A stretch of 64,000 nucleotides of DNA from Motiliproteus sp. MSK22-1 (GTDB lineage: Bacteria > Pseudomonadota > Gammaproteobacteria > Pseudomonadales > Balneatricaceae), in the NCBI RefSeq assembly GCF_001968815.1, contig NZ_MIEQ01000078.1, positions 124,001 through 188,000 on the forward strand, in the 5' to 3' direction. The notes below the pieces were generated by a model, which saw nothing but the letters and a program-made list of their open reading frames with translations, was not told where the DNA came from and ran no database searches. Of the stretch, positions 15,704-24,625 are shown in pieces (position 1 is the stretch's first letter; each line of letters starts with the position of its first letter). A program made the translations under genes and the position numbers.

Positions 15704-17251
15704 TTATTTAACTTCTCCCTGCAACCTATCAAGGATATCTCAATCTATCTCTAATAGTCAGGATGAAAAAGTTAAAACATCGATCTGATCAGGAGTACCA
15801 TACGAGAAATTAACGATTTTAGAGCATTGCAGAATGGGACTTTCCTTGATCAGCATGCTCTTTTTTCATGTCAGAATAAGTTCGATCACACCGCTTCTTA
15901 TTATATTTGCTTTCAATGTATCGCTAGCTCCTTGGTAGGCTTTGTAAAGGCAACCAGCTAGTTCGATCACCTTTTGGGTCTTTTTCCTTATTTCCGAAGC
16001 ATCAAATCCCTTGTATTTTCTTGATACTTCAAACAAATCATTTTCAATTTTGTTACTTCTTTCTGTAAATAATTCTTCAGAGATTGAACCATTGAGTCTC
16101 ATATCTACCAGCCTATCGAGCTGAGATTTCAGATCTGATTTTTTCTTCTCCAGTAACGCAGTTTTGTTTCTTTGTTCCTGTTCAATTCAGCGGAGAATCG
16201 TTGTAAGGAAAGTTTTGTCAGACTCAACGGTAGGCTCGGTTTTGATATCTAGCGCTTTCAGCCTCTCAGCAAATTGCTCAAATATCAGTTGCTCATTGAT
16301 GTTCAATCTTTCAGGACTCTTTGCTTGACACATGTAGTAAGTATGTCATTTTTTGGTATAGGCACATAAAAGCTTTCTTGCTTGGTCCCTTAGTAATCAC
16401 TTCAAAAAGTATCTATTTTTAGTGACCGGAGCGCTTGGCTCCGGGTTGACTATTTCGTAGGTTCATTTTCCAATCGAGTTTGCTTTATCGTAGAGTTCTT
16501 TATTTACTATAGGCGTGTGGCTTCCTATGACATCCTTACCAGCCCATGAGAAAACCCCATAATAAAATCTGCTCGATACTATTCTTTGGATGCTTGTGGG
16601 GGTGAGACTGATTCCAACCTGATTTCAGTACTTCTCTATTACTTCATTTGCTACTGCTGAGAATGCCTTTCACTCAGCTCTGAGTAAGAAAAAATCCAAC
16701 ACAACCCTGGACTTCAGATCATCCACCTCAATTACCTTATAGCCTTTCTTGACTGTCATATTTCGGTATCAAAATGGGGCCTTAGCTAGGAACCTCCCTG
16801 TTCTTTGAGTACAGGAGGTCATTTTATCTTTTACGTCTTTGCTCCTGTCTTCGTTATCCATTTTTGATAGCGATAGGTCAAGTTGGAGTAGGAACTTATC
16901 TCTTGAATTGTCAGCCATGTAGAGTCGGTTGGTCCCTATGATTCATCTGATTTTTTGCTTGTCTAGCAAATCTATGACTCTGGATGTATCGATGTTGTTT
17001 CTTGATAATCTTTTGGGCTCATCAATGATGATGTAATCGATATCTTTACGGTTACATATATCGATAAGTTGATTGAATCACGGTCTGGAAAATTCAATCT
17101 TCGCGCTTCTAGATTCTGAGATTTCTTTAACAACATTCATTGATCGTTCAGACGCAGTTCTTCTACAATTATTCGCTTGGTGCTCAAGCGAATTGGCCTG
17201 CTTATCATCTCTGTCAGTTGATTTTCTAAAATATATTACTGCTCTGTTCAT
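15704..17251 (-). CDS. Large serine recombinase readable only in code 25
   Basis: 515 sense codons from ATG 17251 to TAA 15704-15706, with 12 in-frame TGA and no TAA/TAG. The catalytic domain begins MNRAVIYFRKSTDRDD with Tyr7-x-Arg9-x-Ser11 (Ser11 the nucleophile). It continues with FSRPGFNQLIDI, where the G of the conserved RPGF is TGA (17078-17080), and DEPKRLSRNN. The recombinase domain has GRFLAKAPFGYRN, where the conserved G of PFGYR is TGA (16769-16771). A zinc-ribbon Cys region (KKGHTYYMCQAKSPERL) and a coiled coil (~380-440) follow. Length fits large serine integrases. In the standard code only the pieces 17264-17078 and 16102-15866 survive. It would integrate or resolve an element in a code-25 host. 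Confidence 0.92.
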
Positions 17252-17279
17252 AGTGAAAATTTAAGATGTAAAGATGCGG

Positions 17280-17414
17280 CTAATTCGCCGTATAAATGCC
17301 AAACACAATGGCTGTCCAATAGTTCAACCTCCTTAAAAAATCTTCACTGATGTAGATCTGTATCTTCTTTCTTATATGTTTTTTAAATCTCTCCGTTTTG
17401 ATTAGATGAGTCAT
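17280..17414 (-). CDS. Small basic protein upstream of serine recombinase (44 aa)
   Basis: ATG 17414 to TAG 17280-17282, no TGA inside, so it reads the same in both codes. Basic N-terminus, then KIQIYISEDFLRRLNYWTAI, which resembles a short ribbon-helix-helix or MobC-type DNA-binding segment. It ends 28 bases before the recombinase start, same strand. Possibly the recombinase's regulator or directionality factor; short and unproven. Confidence 0.45.
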   Translation of the reverse strand: MTHLIKTERFKKHIRKKIQIYISEDFLRRLNYWTAIVFGIYTAN

Positions 17415-17455
17415 ATGTTTCTAGTTATTATATATACGATGTAACTAAAAAATTA

Positions 17456-17947
17456 CTAATTATCTTGCAAGTGAGCTCCGTTCAATACTCTTCCATTCAC
17501 AACAAACCTGTTATCCTTCTCATTAAGCAAGGATTTATCAACAAAATAACTAATTAGTTCATTAAATGAATCTAAACTTCCAAAGTCACATTCTTTAATT
17601 TCTTTTTTAAGTAGATAGTGTTCTCCATCCTTCTTTTTAATCAAAGATAAAAACTGATTTGCAATCTTGTCTTCTTTTATCATTTTAAGATGAAGTGGGA
17701 ACAAATTGACTGTGGTAATTGCCAATGCAATACCAGAGAGAATATTCTTATCCTCTACAAAACTATTAGTCGCATCAAATGCTGTTAGAATTCTTTCAAC
17801 AAGTTCACCAAAAGACAACTTCCTCCATATGACTATACCTTTAGCATACAGAAAATCATCGTCTTCATCAGGTGCTTCAGTTTTTATACCAAATTCATTC
17901 CATACATGATCGCTTTCTTGCCAAAGTACAACTTCTTCATTCCACAT
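17456..17947 (-). CDS. Hypothetical partner of the metallopeptidase-motif gene
   Basis: 163 residues, acidic N-terminus with several Trp, helical middle, no signal peptide or membrane segment. It begins nine bases after the stop of the 17957-19342 gene, with GGTAAAG as ribosome-binding site, so the two form an operon. TAG stop, all glycines GGN: standard code. I recognise no family. It may be an inhibitor, sensor or substrate of the upstream protein. Confidence 0.65.
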   Translation of the reverse strand: MWNEEVVLWQESDHVWNEFGIKTEAPDEDDDFLYAKGIVIWRKLSFGELVERILTAFDATNSFVEDKNILSGIALAITTVNLFPLHLKMIKEDKIANQFLSLIKKKDGEHYLLKKEIKECDFGSLDSFNELISYFVDKSLLNEKDNRFVVNGRVLNGAHLQDN

Positions 17948-17956
17948 AATCTTTAC

Positions 17957-19342
17957 CTACTCCTTGAACAACTCTGCAGCGGTTTTTCCCGTTAACTTTT
18001 CTAGTATTGAGGCTAACCCTTCCTCTGAAGTACAGCTCAGTATCTTCTCATGCCCCACTACACTACCATGTTTTTCACAACATTCAATCGCTGGAAAACG
18101 CCTATTTAATAGCGAATTGCAATTTCTAGTAAATCTATAAAAATAAATTTCATTCCCTATAGTAAACCTAGTATCTTGTTTATTTGAATCTATCAGTTTT
18201 TTATATACATCTGAAAAATTGCCATATTTGTATGGAAATATTGCAAGATGGGCTAGCAAGTTATAATCACTTATATCAAACCCATTGTCATTAAAAAATG
18301 AGCAAATACTATCTATAAATTGATCATTAACATTTTTTTCTTCAATACATAATTTTTCAGAATCTTGCTGAATACATGGAATGAGTTCAAAGAAGCCATA
18401 TATCGACGCAATCTGACCAGTAGTTGCTTCAGCTAAATCTTCTTTAGTTATTCCAAAGCGAATTAGCTGAATTAGCTCATCTCTTGAGTATCTTTCGTAT
18501 CTTTTGATTAGCGTTGTCAAAGCATTAAGGTAAAGGTCTGCTCTTGATATTAATGTATGAAATATTTTTGATGGAAGAACATGATCTCCATCATTAGAAT
18601 GATTCAAGGTTTGGCAAGAAAAGAAGCAGATATAAATAAATAACAAAAATTTCCACCTATCATTCAATCCTTCCTGATCTATATTTTTCAGAAATAAATT
18701 GTATGGTGTGTTATATAAAGGTTCATTCTCTAATTCTGGTACATAATTACACTGCTCCTCCGAAAGTTGGATTGAAAGTATATGAGCCATACTCTCAACA
18801 ATCTGAAATAAGGATATTCCTCTAAACTCAGAGTACCATTCTTTTTCATGGGAAATGCATTGTTGTTCTAGTTGTTTCAAATTTTCTAATTCATTGTTTG
18901 GTATAGAAAAATTATCCTTATTTATGGCCATTAGGGCTCTCTTGTCTACACCGATAATATAGCTTCCACCTTGTTCAAAATATCTCAACATGGTAGCTGA
19001 TTCAAATTGGAGTGATCTTTTCTTTAATATATGTCTCATCCTAGCAGTTGGGAAAGACAAGACCTGATAGAAATGGCAGAGTTCATGATTATATGTTTGC
19101 ATGTATCTCCATGAATAATCTAATAACTCTTTTTCTTCTAGACTAAAATTGTTTTTATTGGTACTTGATGACCATAGATCTAAGCCCTTTTCAATTTTTT
19201 CTAATTCTTCGTTGCTTACATAGATTTTGATCTCCATGAGCGCTATATCAAAAGAGCCATGAATAGTTTCATTTTTTATATAGAGATGATCGTCTTCCTC
19301 TAGGATTCTCTCTATTCCTGTCCATTGTAGTTTATTTTTCAT
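17957..19342 (-). CDS. Uncharacterised protein with HExxH metallopeptidase motif
   Basis: From ATG 19342 the product has 461 residues; GTG 19381 would add 13. YNHELCHFYQVLSF (~residues 86-99) contains HELCH, an HExxH zinc-protease signature, with ESATMLRYFEQGG about 30 residues later that could provide a third ligand (Glu). The rest is a large helical domain with several Cys and aromatic residues. About 22 glycines all use GGN and the stop is TAG, so it is a standard-code gene although code-25 genes lie on both sides. Its start overlaps the TAA of the code-25 gene 19332-19532 (ATGAAAAATAA). A defence or toxin protease is possible; not shown. Confidence 0.65.
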   Translation of the reverse strand: MKNKLQWTGIERILEEDDHLYIKNETIHGSFDIALMEIKIYVSNEELEKIEKGLDLWSSSTNKNNFSLEEKELLDYSWRYMQTYNHELCHFYQVLSFPTARMRHILKKRSLQFESATMLRYFEQGGSYIIGVDKRALMAINKDNFSIPNNELENLKQLEQQCISHEKEWYSEFRGISLFQIVESMAHILSIQLSEEQCNYVPELENEPLYNTPYNLFLKNIDQEGLNDRWKFLLFIYICFFSCQTLNHSNDGDHVLPSKIFHTLISRADLYLNALTTLIKRYERYSRDELIQLIRFGITKEDLAEATTGQIASIYGFFELIPCIQQDSEKLCIEEKNVNDQFIDSICSFFNDNGFDISDYNLLAHLAIFPYKYGNFSDVYKKLIDSNKQDTRFTIGNEIYFYRFTRNCNSLLNRRFPAIECCEKHGSVVGHEKILSCTSEEGLASILEKLTGKTAAELFKE

Positions 19343-19532
19343 TGCTATCAGGCTCTCAATTATCGGCTTTTTCAATATCACCTATTTTAATAATGCAATT
19401 GGAAATCTTTCATTTATTCTCTTTCGCTTCTCTAATAAGGCCTAGATGAAAATCAGTAGTCTTTTTTTCTAGTTTCTTTCTTTTTTCTTCCGATAGCTCT
19501 GGCCAAGATCATTCTCACAATACATTTCACAT
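19332..19532 (-). CDS. Small code-25 protein (66 aa, TGA = Gly)
   Basis: ATG 19532 to TAA 19332-19334, five in-frame TGA, no TAA/TAG. Read with Gly: MGNVLGEGSWPELSEEKRKK, then LEKKTTDFHLGLIREAKENK, a soluble helical protein with convincing composition. Its stop overlaps the ATG of the standard-code HExxH gene by 11 bases, so either the two are translationally coupled or a recombination junction lies here. Family not recognised. Confidence 0.6.
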
Positions 19533-19580
19533 AATAAATTCTATAAAAAAATAATATAACTCTAATAACTATTTTTTGCT

Positions 19581-20531
19581 CTATAGCGTCCTCAAGTTCT
19601 TTCTAGCAACTTCAATATTAAATCCATCTCAACGACTCAATACTCAGTAGGACTTGAGAATATGGATCATTTCCGTTCTGTCTTCCGACTTCCCTCATGT
19701 GGACAAATGGGCATCTACAGACAATGGTTCATCCAGTTTCCCGCTCATCATCTTGTTAAAAAACATGATGAGATTTTCTTTCCATTTGGTTCCTCATTGT
19801 TCCGTCACCGGTTCACCAAAGCAACCGGAGTCGATATCCAGTCTTGTAGGATCAAGACTTAACCCCTCAACATACAGGCTATTGCTCTTAATTTCTCGTA
19901 TCAGTCCGTTTGTATGGTGTTGATCAACGAGGTCAAAGCATATTGAATGAATGAAAGCGAGTATTTCCCTTTTCTCTCGATCTGCCTCTTGTACTTCATC
20001 TTTGTTTATAAGCAGTGCTTTCTTAAGCCCTTCTTGGTAATCAAGAAGGGCACGATCAAGAGCCTTGGTCGTGAGGGCGACAAATTGTTCTAAACTTTCA
20101 GGCTTCAGGTCATCGAGAGTTGTGAGATAACTTACATCTACCATATAACAACGTTCAATCTGAACCTTTACTTTCTCTAAAGAAAATCCATGTTCTAGCA
20201 TATCTACGATATGGTCTTGTGTAGCTTGGGTTTTCAGAATATTGGCAGATTGGATTTGCGGTAGGAGCTTATTCTTGGTTTCCTGAAACTTAGTATTGGG
20301 TTTGTGCAGTTCTGTAAGAGGATGATTTGCTTCGACAAGATAATCACTTCCTTCTAGGGATAAAGACCTCTGAGGTGGGTTTTTGCCAGTATCAATAGCG
20401 ATGTACACTCATTCTTCGCCATAGGAAAGAACTGCATCTCCATCTCTTTGAATCCCTGTTCCTGAGAGTGCTGTTATATACGCGTTTTCAAGAGAGATGC
20501 TTGGCGTGTATCTTTCTTCGAAAGCCTGTAT
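19581..20531 (-). pseudogene. Code-25 gene, C-terminal half after in-frame TAG
   Basis: From the TAG at 20532 the same frame runs on to TAG 19581-19583 with five in-frame TGA. It opens directly with coding-like sequence (IQAFEERYTPSISLENAY, then YGEEGVYIAIDTGKNPPQ with one G as TGA), yet no ATG, GTG or TTG occurs for 40 codons; the first, GTG 20408, is late. Hence it is probably the second half of one protein with 20532-21272, broken by a single nonsense codon, a TAG readthrough site, or a sequencing error. It ends GVLSRGDGFNIEVARKNLR. Helical, function unknown. Confidence 0.65.
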
Positions 20532-21272
20532 CTATGATTCAAACCCCGGTTCTATGGTGATCAAAGTATATTTGAGCTGTTCGTAGCACGAACTGCCTGT
20601 CTCACGGTCTCTCTTTTGGGCAGACAATAGTAAGTGTTCCAATTCACCGGAATCTTTGAGCAACAACTCCCTGAGCTCGATGTATGCTGTTTTGTTTCCC
20701 TGTGCCACCTTCTCCAGTAATAGGGCAGATTTACTCTGTGAATCCAATGAGCTTCATAGCTCGGAGTGGATCTCTTTCAGCCTCTCCACATTGGCTTCGT
20801 ATGTGTTGAAAGTTTCTGTTCTGGTATAGGCTTCAAACCTCAGATCTAATCCGAGTTCTTGGTTCATCAGGTCTAGCGCCAACTCTGAAGTCGGGAAGCC
20901 ATTTATTCTTACATACTCAAAAAAGCGAACATCCTTTGCGACTACATTTAGAAGATGATCTGTCGTTCAAATATTCTGAATCAACAGAAGTTCTGCAAAT
21001 CCATCAAATCAAAGAGCTTCACCTGAGTAATCTTGTAGCATTTCCAGTGCATCGATTCTATTGTTATATGCCTGCATCACACTTTTATGATCTCTCCCCT
21101 CATGCAGAGCGAGATCTGCTTGTAACAAGTACTTCTCATTCATTTTCTGAAGATGAGCATCTGAAATGCGCTCGTGGGCTTTTTGTGACATCTCACTTGA
21201 AATGGTCTGTATTTCTTTCTCTTGGGCTATCTGTTCCGGTCAAAGAGCCTCCCCCCTTTTTTCTATTGACAT
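20532..21272 (-). CDS. Helical code-25 protein, N-terminal half
   Basis: ATG 21272 to TAG 20532-20534: 246 residues with four TGA as Gly. Examples are the start MSIEKRGEALGPEQIAQEKE, DYSGEALGFDGFAELLLIQN and LKEIHSELGSSLDSQSK (the G of EALG, ALGF and ELGS are TGA). Strongly helical, Leu/Glu-rich and soluble. In the standard code it would appear as unrelated ORFs of ~60-70 codons. With 19581-20531 it would make a ~560-residue protein. It could be a structural or replication protein of the code-25 element, but I recognise no domain. Confidence 0.7.
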
Positions 21273-21343
21273 AGCAGCATATTAAAAAGTAATAGATAAA
21301 TTATATTCATAATTTGAAGAATCAAAAACTATTTTTGATATAG

Positions 21344-21820
21344 TCAATTCTTGCCGTGTAAGGCTTGGTAGAGCCTCATGTTGCTCTCATATTCTTCCTT
21401 ACTCCATCCCACACCGGTTTTTTCTTTGTACTCTATGTTCAGTCGTACCAATTCGACAACCTGATGGAGTGTTGGGTAGGATTCAGCAGGCAGACGGGCT
21501 AATTTGAGCAAGGCTGGGCGAGATACTGCTTCTAAGTCTTCTAGCATTGGCTTATACATTTCATCATCTCTCAAAGCTCGAGCGATACCGCGCAGCCCCC
21601 AAAACTTTCTTTTCTCTGACATATTTCTTCGTTGATAGATCTCTAGAAGACCTGGCTCTAGTTCCTGCATTACCTCAGCAAGAAGAGGGTTTTGCGTTAT
21701 CGCAAGATAATCTAATCCCACCGCTGAGCGATCTTGGGCAGATACGCTTCCAGCAAGAAGGCTGTAAAACAAAACTCCCGTCAAAAAGAGGGTCTTAATT
21801 CTTGAGCAGCATGATCTCAT
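21344..21820 (-). CDS. Secreted hypothetical protein under C-protein-like operator
   Basis: 158 residues from ATG 21820, preceded by GGAG; ATG 21832 is also in frame. Sec signal peptide with basic start and hydrophobic core ending VSAQD (cleavage after AGSVSA). The mature part is helical with no Cys. Stop is TGA with another stop five codons on, so the product is nearly identical in either code. Upstream at 21856-21880 lies one of two identical-looking operators; the other precedes the Xre gene 22098-22343, implying common control. Function unknown. Confidence 0.65.
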   Translation of the reverse strand: MRSCCSRIKTLFLTGVLFYSLLAGSVSAQDRSAVGLDYLAITQNPLLAEVMQELEPGLLEIYQRRNMSEKRKFWGLRGIARALRDDEMYKPMLEDLEAVSRPALLKLARLPAESYPTLHQVVELVRLNIEYKEKTGVGWSKEEYESNMRLYQALHGKN

Positions 21821-21855
21821 GTTGCACTCCATGGAAAGGCCAAATCAAAAATGTT

Positions 21856-21880
21856 CAGTATACTCCGTGGTAGTATATGC
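21856..21880. promoter_or_regulatory. Operator copy 1 (TATACT-N7-AGTATA)
   Basis: CAGTATACTCCGTGG then TAGTATATGC: an inverted repeat TATACT/AGTATA around a 7-base spacer. It is repeated with one internal mismatch at 22027-22051. It lies just upstream of the minus-strand secreted-protein gene. Confidence 0.7.
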
Positions 21881-22026
21881 AACAAATAGTAGTTCTGAAA
21901 GCCGTCTTTCTTGGATGACTTTCTATGAATTAGGGAATAGTTTTTTGGAAATTACTCAGGAGGAGGGGGGCAGGGTCGCGACTATTAGAAGGTTTTAGAT
22001 ATTTTGGAGTGTTACTTGGTATTGTG

Positions 22027-22051
22027 CAGTATACTCCGTGGCAGTATATGC
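22027..22051. promoter_or_regulatory. Operator copy 2 (TATACT-N7-AGTATA)
   Basis: Second copy of the 25-base element, 24 of 25 bases identical to 21856-21880, lying 46 bases before the Xre start. It resembles the C-boxes of restriction-modification controller proteins, so autoregulation by the Xre protein is likely. Confidence 0.7.
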
Positions 22052-22097
22052 TACGAAATTACATCCTTTCAGGCACTTCAATTATTAGTGCCAACAC

Positions 22098-22343
22098 ATG
22101 GATATACGAATCGTTTTTGGGCAGGTCTTACGAGAGGTTCGTAAGAGCAAAGGGATCTCTCAGGAACAACTTGCGCTTCAAGCCAGTATAGATCGAAGCT
22201 ACATTTCCAAGTTAGAGCAGGGACAGTACCAGCCAACCCTCGCTACTGTTTTTGCTCTATCGAAAATATTGAATTGTACTCCCGCTGAGCTCGTAAATTT
22301 GGTGGATTTGAGGCTTCAGGAAAGCCGCAAAAATAGTGTTTAG
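22098..22343 (+). CDS. Small Xre/C-protein-type regulator
   Basis: 81 residues from ATG 22098, consisting of one helix-turn-helix domain: VFGQVLREVRKSKGISQEQL, then SYISKLEQGQYQPTLATVF. Size and layout match controller (C) proteins and small phage-type repressors. Two near-identical palindromes, one in front of this gene and one in front of the divergent secreted-protein gene, are its probable operators. TAG stop, no TGA, so readable in both codes. No methylase or restriction enzyme is adjacent; the nearest defence gene is the AvcD-like deaminase downstream. Confidence 0.85.
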   Translation: MDIRIVFGQVLREVRKSKGISQEQLALQASIDRSYISKLEQGQYQPTLATVFALSKILNCTPAELVNLVDLRLQESRKNSV

Positions 22344-22481
22344 ACTCAGGTTTATTTAATTTATATCTGCTGTACTAGATTTGTAGAGAGAAGAATGCAC
22401 TTGAGTGAAGAACAAAAGATAAATGATACCCTACTACCGGATAAGTTTTGCTGGCCTATGAAGTTTGTAATGTAAAGGGTT

Positions 22482-24026
22482 TTAGCTACTCACTCTTTCT
22501 TTGTAGCTCTTAATTATCCTCTTTTCCATTTCGTGATATGCTTCAACAAAAAGACTATCCATCTGTCTAGACTCTGAAATCGGAATATTATTTAGTCGTC
22601 CGTTAACCTTAGTATCTTTTTTGTACTTAAAGAATGATTCATATTTGGCTGGTGAAACACCTTCAAATTGCACAATAACGAGTTTTCTCCGATCAGAACC
22701 ATCAATTTCAGATTTCATTTCATCTGTAGTGATCGCATCATCATGAAGTTCTAGAGCCAAACTTTTCTCGTAAGGTTCTATGTAAACTACTTTCTTCATT
22801 CCTGCTGCTACGATGTGTCTTGCGCAGTTATGACAAGGGTAAGTTGTTGTATATAAAGTACAGTCTTTAGTCGAAGTACTATCTCGGCGGGCTACTTTCA
22901 AGATAGCATCCATCTCGGCGTGAATTGCTCTGGAGAACTCAGTCAGCGCACCAACTCTTGTATTACTTTTGATCTGATCAGAAATCTTATCGGCAGTATT
23001 TTTAGCTATACCAAAGCCTTGTATTTCTTTTGATATCTCATCCCGCAACTCGCCTTGCTTCTTATGATTGTGGCAAAGCCCTCCTCCTTTTCTATAGCAT
23101 CGTAAGTCGGGCTTGTGATCCGCTGTATAAAGCCCACCGCCACTAGCTGGAGCATCATTGCACCCTGTAGAGATCACTACTCCATCAGGAGTAGATATAG
23201 CCGCACCAACCTGACGTGATAAACAAGCAGATGAAAGAGAAGCTGTATAGGCCGAGAACATTCCAGACTCCTCTAGAGTGGGGGTAATGCCTTTCTGCCC
23301 ATGAATTAAGTCGTTGAGACGTTCAATAGGGATCTTCAATCCTTGACTATCACCATCGGTATACCTAATAAAGTAGTCAGCATTAAACAGAGTTTTTTGT
23401 AGCCTCTGACCATGCTTCTTATCATTTTCTTCCTTATCCCGCAGGATCAACGCTCTTGCATCCAGCTCATCTATATCTTCACTTTTGAGGTTTTTAAGTC
23501 GATCATCAGTAGAACTTAGCACCCCTAAGAGAAAAAAACTATCTCCATACAGTAACCGAAGCGTCTTCACTTCCTCAGGGTTCTTTAGCTGATCTATCAA
23601 ATAAGCCCGTCTTACAATTTGATCTTTACCATCGGGGTTACTAGAGTTTGTTTTCCTAATTATCGCTATTTCTGTTATCGCTGCATCAGCGAGTACACAA
23701 GGAGAATTCTTCTCTCTTATCCTGTTGCCGAAATCTTGCAGGAATGTGTACTTTTCTTTTCCTTCTAAGCTTTCGTAATTAGGCTGATCGATAGGGCCCA
23801 AGCATCCAGAGCCATATAAACTTTTTATAACACTACTTAACTTTATGGAAAAGACTTCATAACCGGCTGATTCAAGCACCTCCTGAGTCTTTTTAACCAC
23901 ATCGCCAACTCCACATCCAATGGCACCAGCGAAGCCAAATACGATCTCTTCAGACCGCTGCTCTTCGATAATTTCTTGACCTGACTTACGAGGAGTTACA
24001 GCGATAACCTTGGCTGCTTCGGCCAT
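22482..24026 (-). CDS. AvcD-like antiviral dCMP/dCTP deaminase
   Basis: 514 residues with the two-part architecture of AvcD-type deaminases. The N-terminal ~230 residues form a P-loop nucleotide-kinase-like domain beginning FGFAGAIGCGVGDVV. The C-terminal cytidine/deoxycytidylate deaminase domain has HAEMDAILKVARR (zinc His and catalytic Glu) and TTYPCHNCARHI (two zinc Cys), plus a Cys/His-rich insert (CYRKGGGLCHNHKKQ). Known AvcD enzymes deplete dC nucleotides when phage shuts off the inhibitory AvcI RNA. The short gene upstream (24062-24262) occupies the expected place of avcI. TAA stop, no internal TGA. Confidence 0.88.
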   Translation of the reverse strand: MAEAAKVIAVTPRKSGQEIIEEQRSEEIVFGFAGAIGCGVGDVVKKTQEVLESAGYEVFSIKLSSVIKSLYGSGCLGPIDQPNYESLEGKEKYTFLQDFGNRIREKNSPCVLADAAITEIAIIRKTNSSNPDGKDQIVRRAYLIDQLKNPEEVKTLRLLYGDSFFLLGVLSSTDDRLKNLKSEDIDELDARALILRDKEENDKKHGQRLQKTLFNADYFIRYTDGDSQGLKIPIERLNDLIHGQKGITPTLEESGMFSAYTASLSSACLSRQVGAAISTPDGVVISTGCNDAPASGGGLYTADHKPDLRCYRKGGGLCHNHKKQGELRDEISKEIQGFGIAKNTADKISDQIKSNTRVGALTEFSRAIHAEMDAILKVARRDSTSTKDCTLYTTTYPCHNCARHIVAAGMKKVVYIEPYEKSLALELHDDAITTDEMKSEIDGSDRRKLVIVQFEGVSPAKYESFFKYKKDTKVNGRLNNIPISESRQMDSLFVEAYHEMEKRIIKSYKERVSS

Positions 24027-24061
24027 GATGGTAAATCCTTTTGTGGAACTATCTGATTAGA

Positions 24062-24262
24062 TTATGCTTCGTCTAATGCTTCTGCTTCTTTTAGCAGAAT
24101 GTCGAGTGCTGCTTCACGGCAAAGTTTTTCTTTGCTGGTTGAAGGGACGAGGTGCGTAACTTTAGAAGAGTTACGAGAGGGCTGAGAAAGGGGAGTTAGC
24201 ACGTCCATGTTGCTGCATGACGACTGCTTACTACGCTTCGCTTTAAACTGGATGACGTTCAT
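24062..24262 (-). CDS. Short gene upstream of AvcD-like deaminase (possible AvcI locus)
   Basis: 66 residues, Ser/Lys-rich, ending with a helical acidic tail (ALDILLKEAEALDEA). It is 35 bases before the deaminase start on the same strand. In characterised systems the deaminase is controlled by a short RNA (AvcI) encoded just upstream, so the transcript here, rather than the peptide, may be the active inhibitor. No homology could be checked. Confidence 0.5.
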   Translation of the reverse strand: MNVIQFKAKRSKQSSCSNMDVLTPLSQPSRNSSKVTHLVPSTSKEKLCREAALDILLKEAEALDEA

Positions 24263-24625
24263 GTCAATTCAATCTTCGCTTTTGTGGACATAGTTATAAT
24301 TTCGGCAGATCTCATAAGAACTGTAGCTTTCACTTGCGGGTATAATAGTACAGAGCGTGAAAATATAGAAGCTGATAATGCTATTGACAAATGATTTATG
24401 ATGCTGGGTTCTGAGTAACTGTTTGTTATTTAGTGCCTAATTGTTTTTTGCTTTAGTTGGGGCTAGCAACAAAGCATGAAGTGGATAAGCTCCAGCATGC
24501 TGCTAAGTATATGCTCCACTTCTCATGCAAAGCTCTTTGTCACTGGTATAGAGAGCTCTGTCCTATATGTAACGCTACGTTTTATCATATGTGCTTATTT
24601 GCGGTGTTTTTTAAAATAACTTTCC
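24263..24625. other. Intergenic region upstream of the deaminase locus
   Basis: About 360 bases between the deaminase promoter side and the end of the code-25 gene at 24626. It contains a TATAAT box on the plus strand near 24343 and an interrupted inverted repeat with outer arms GAAGTGGA and TCCACTTC (about 24477-24522). No credible gene. Confidence 0.4.
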
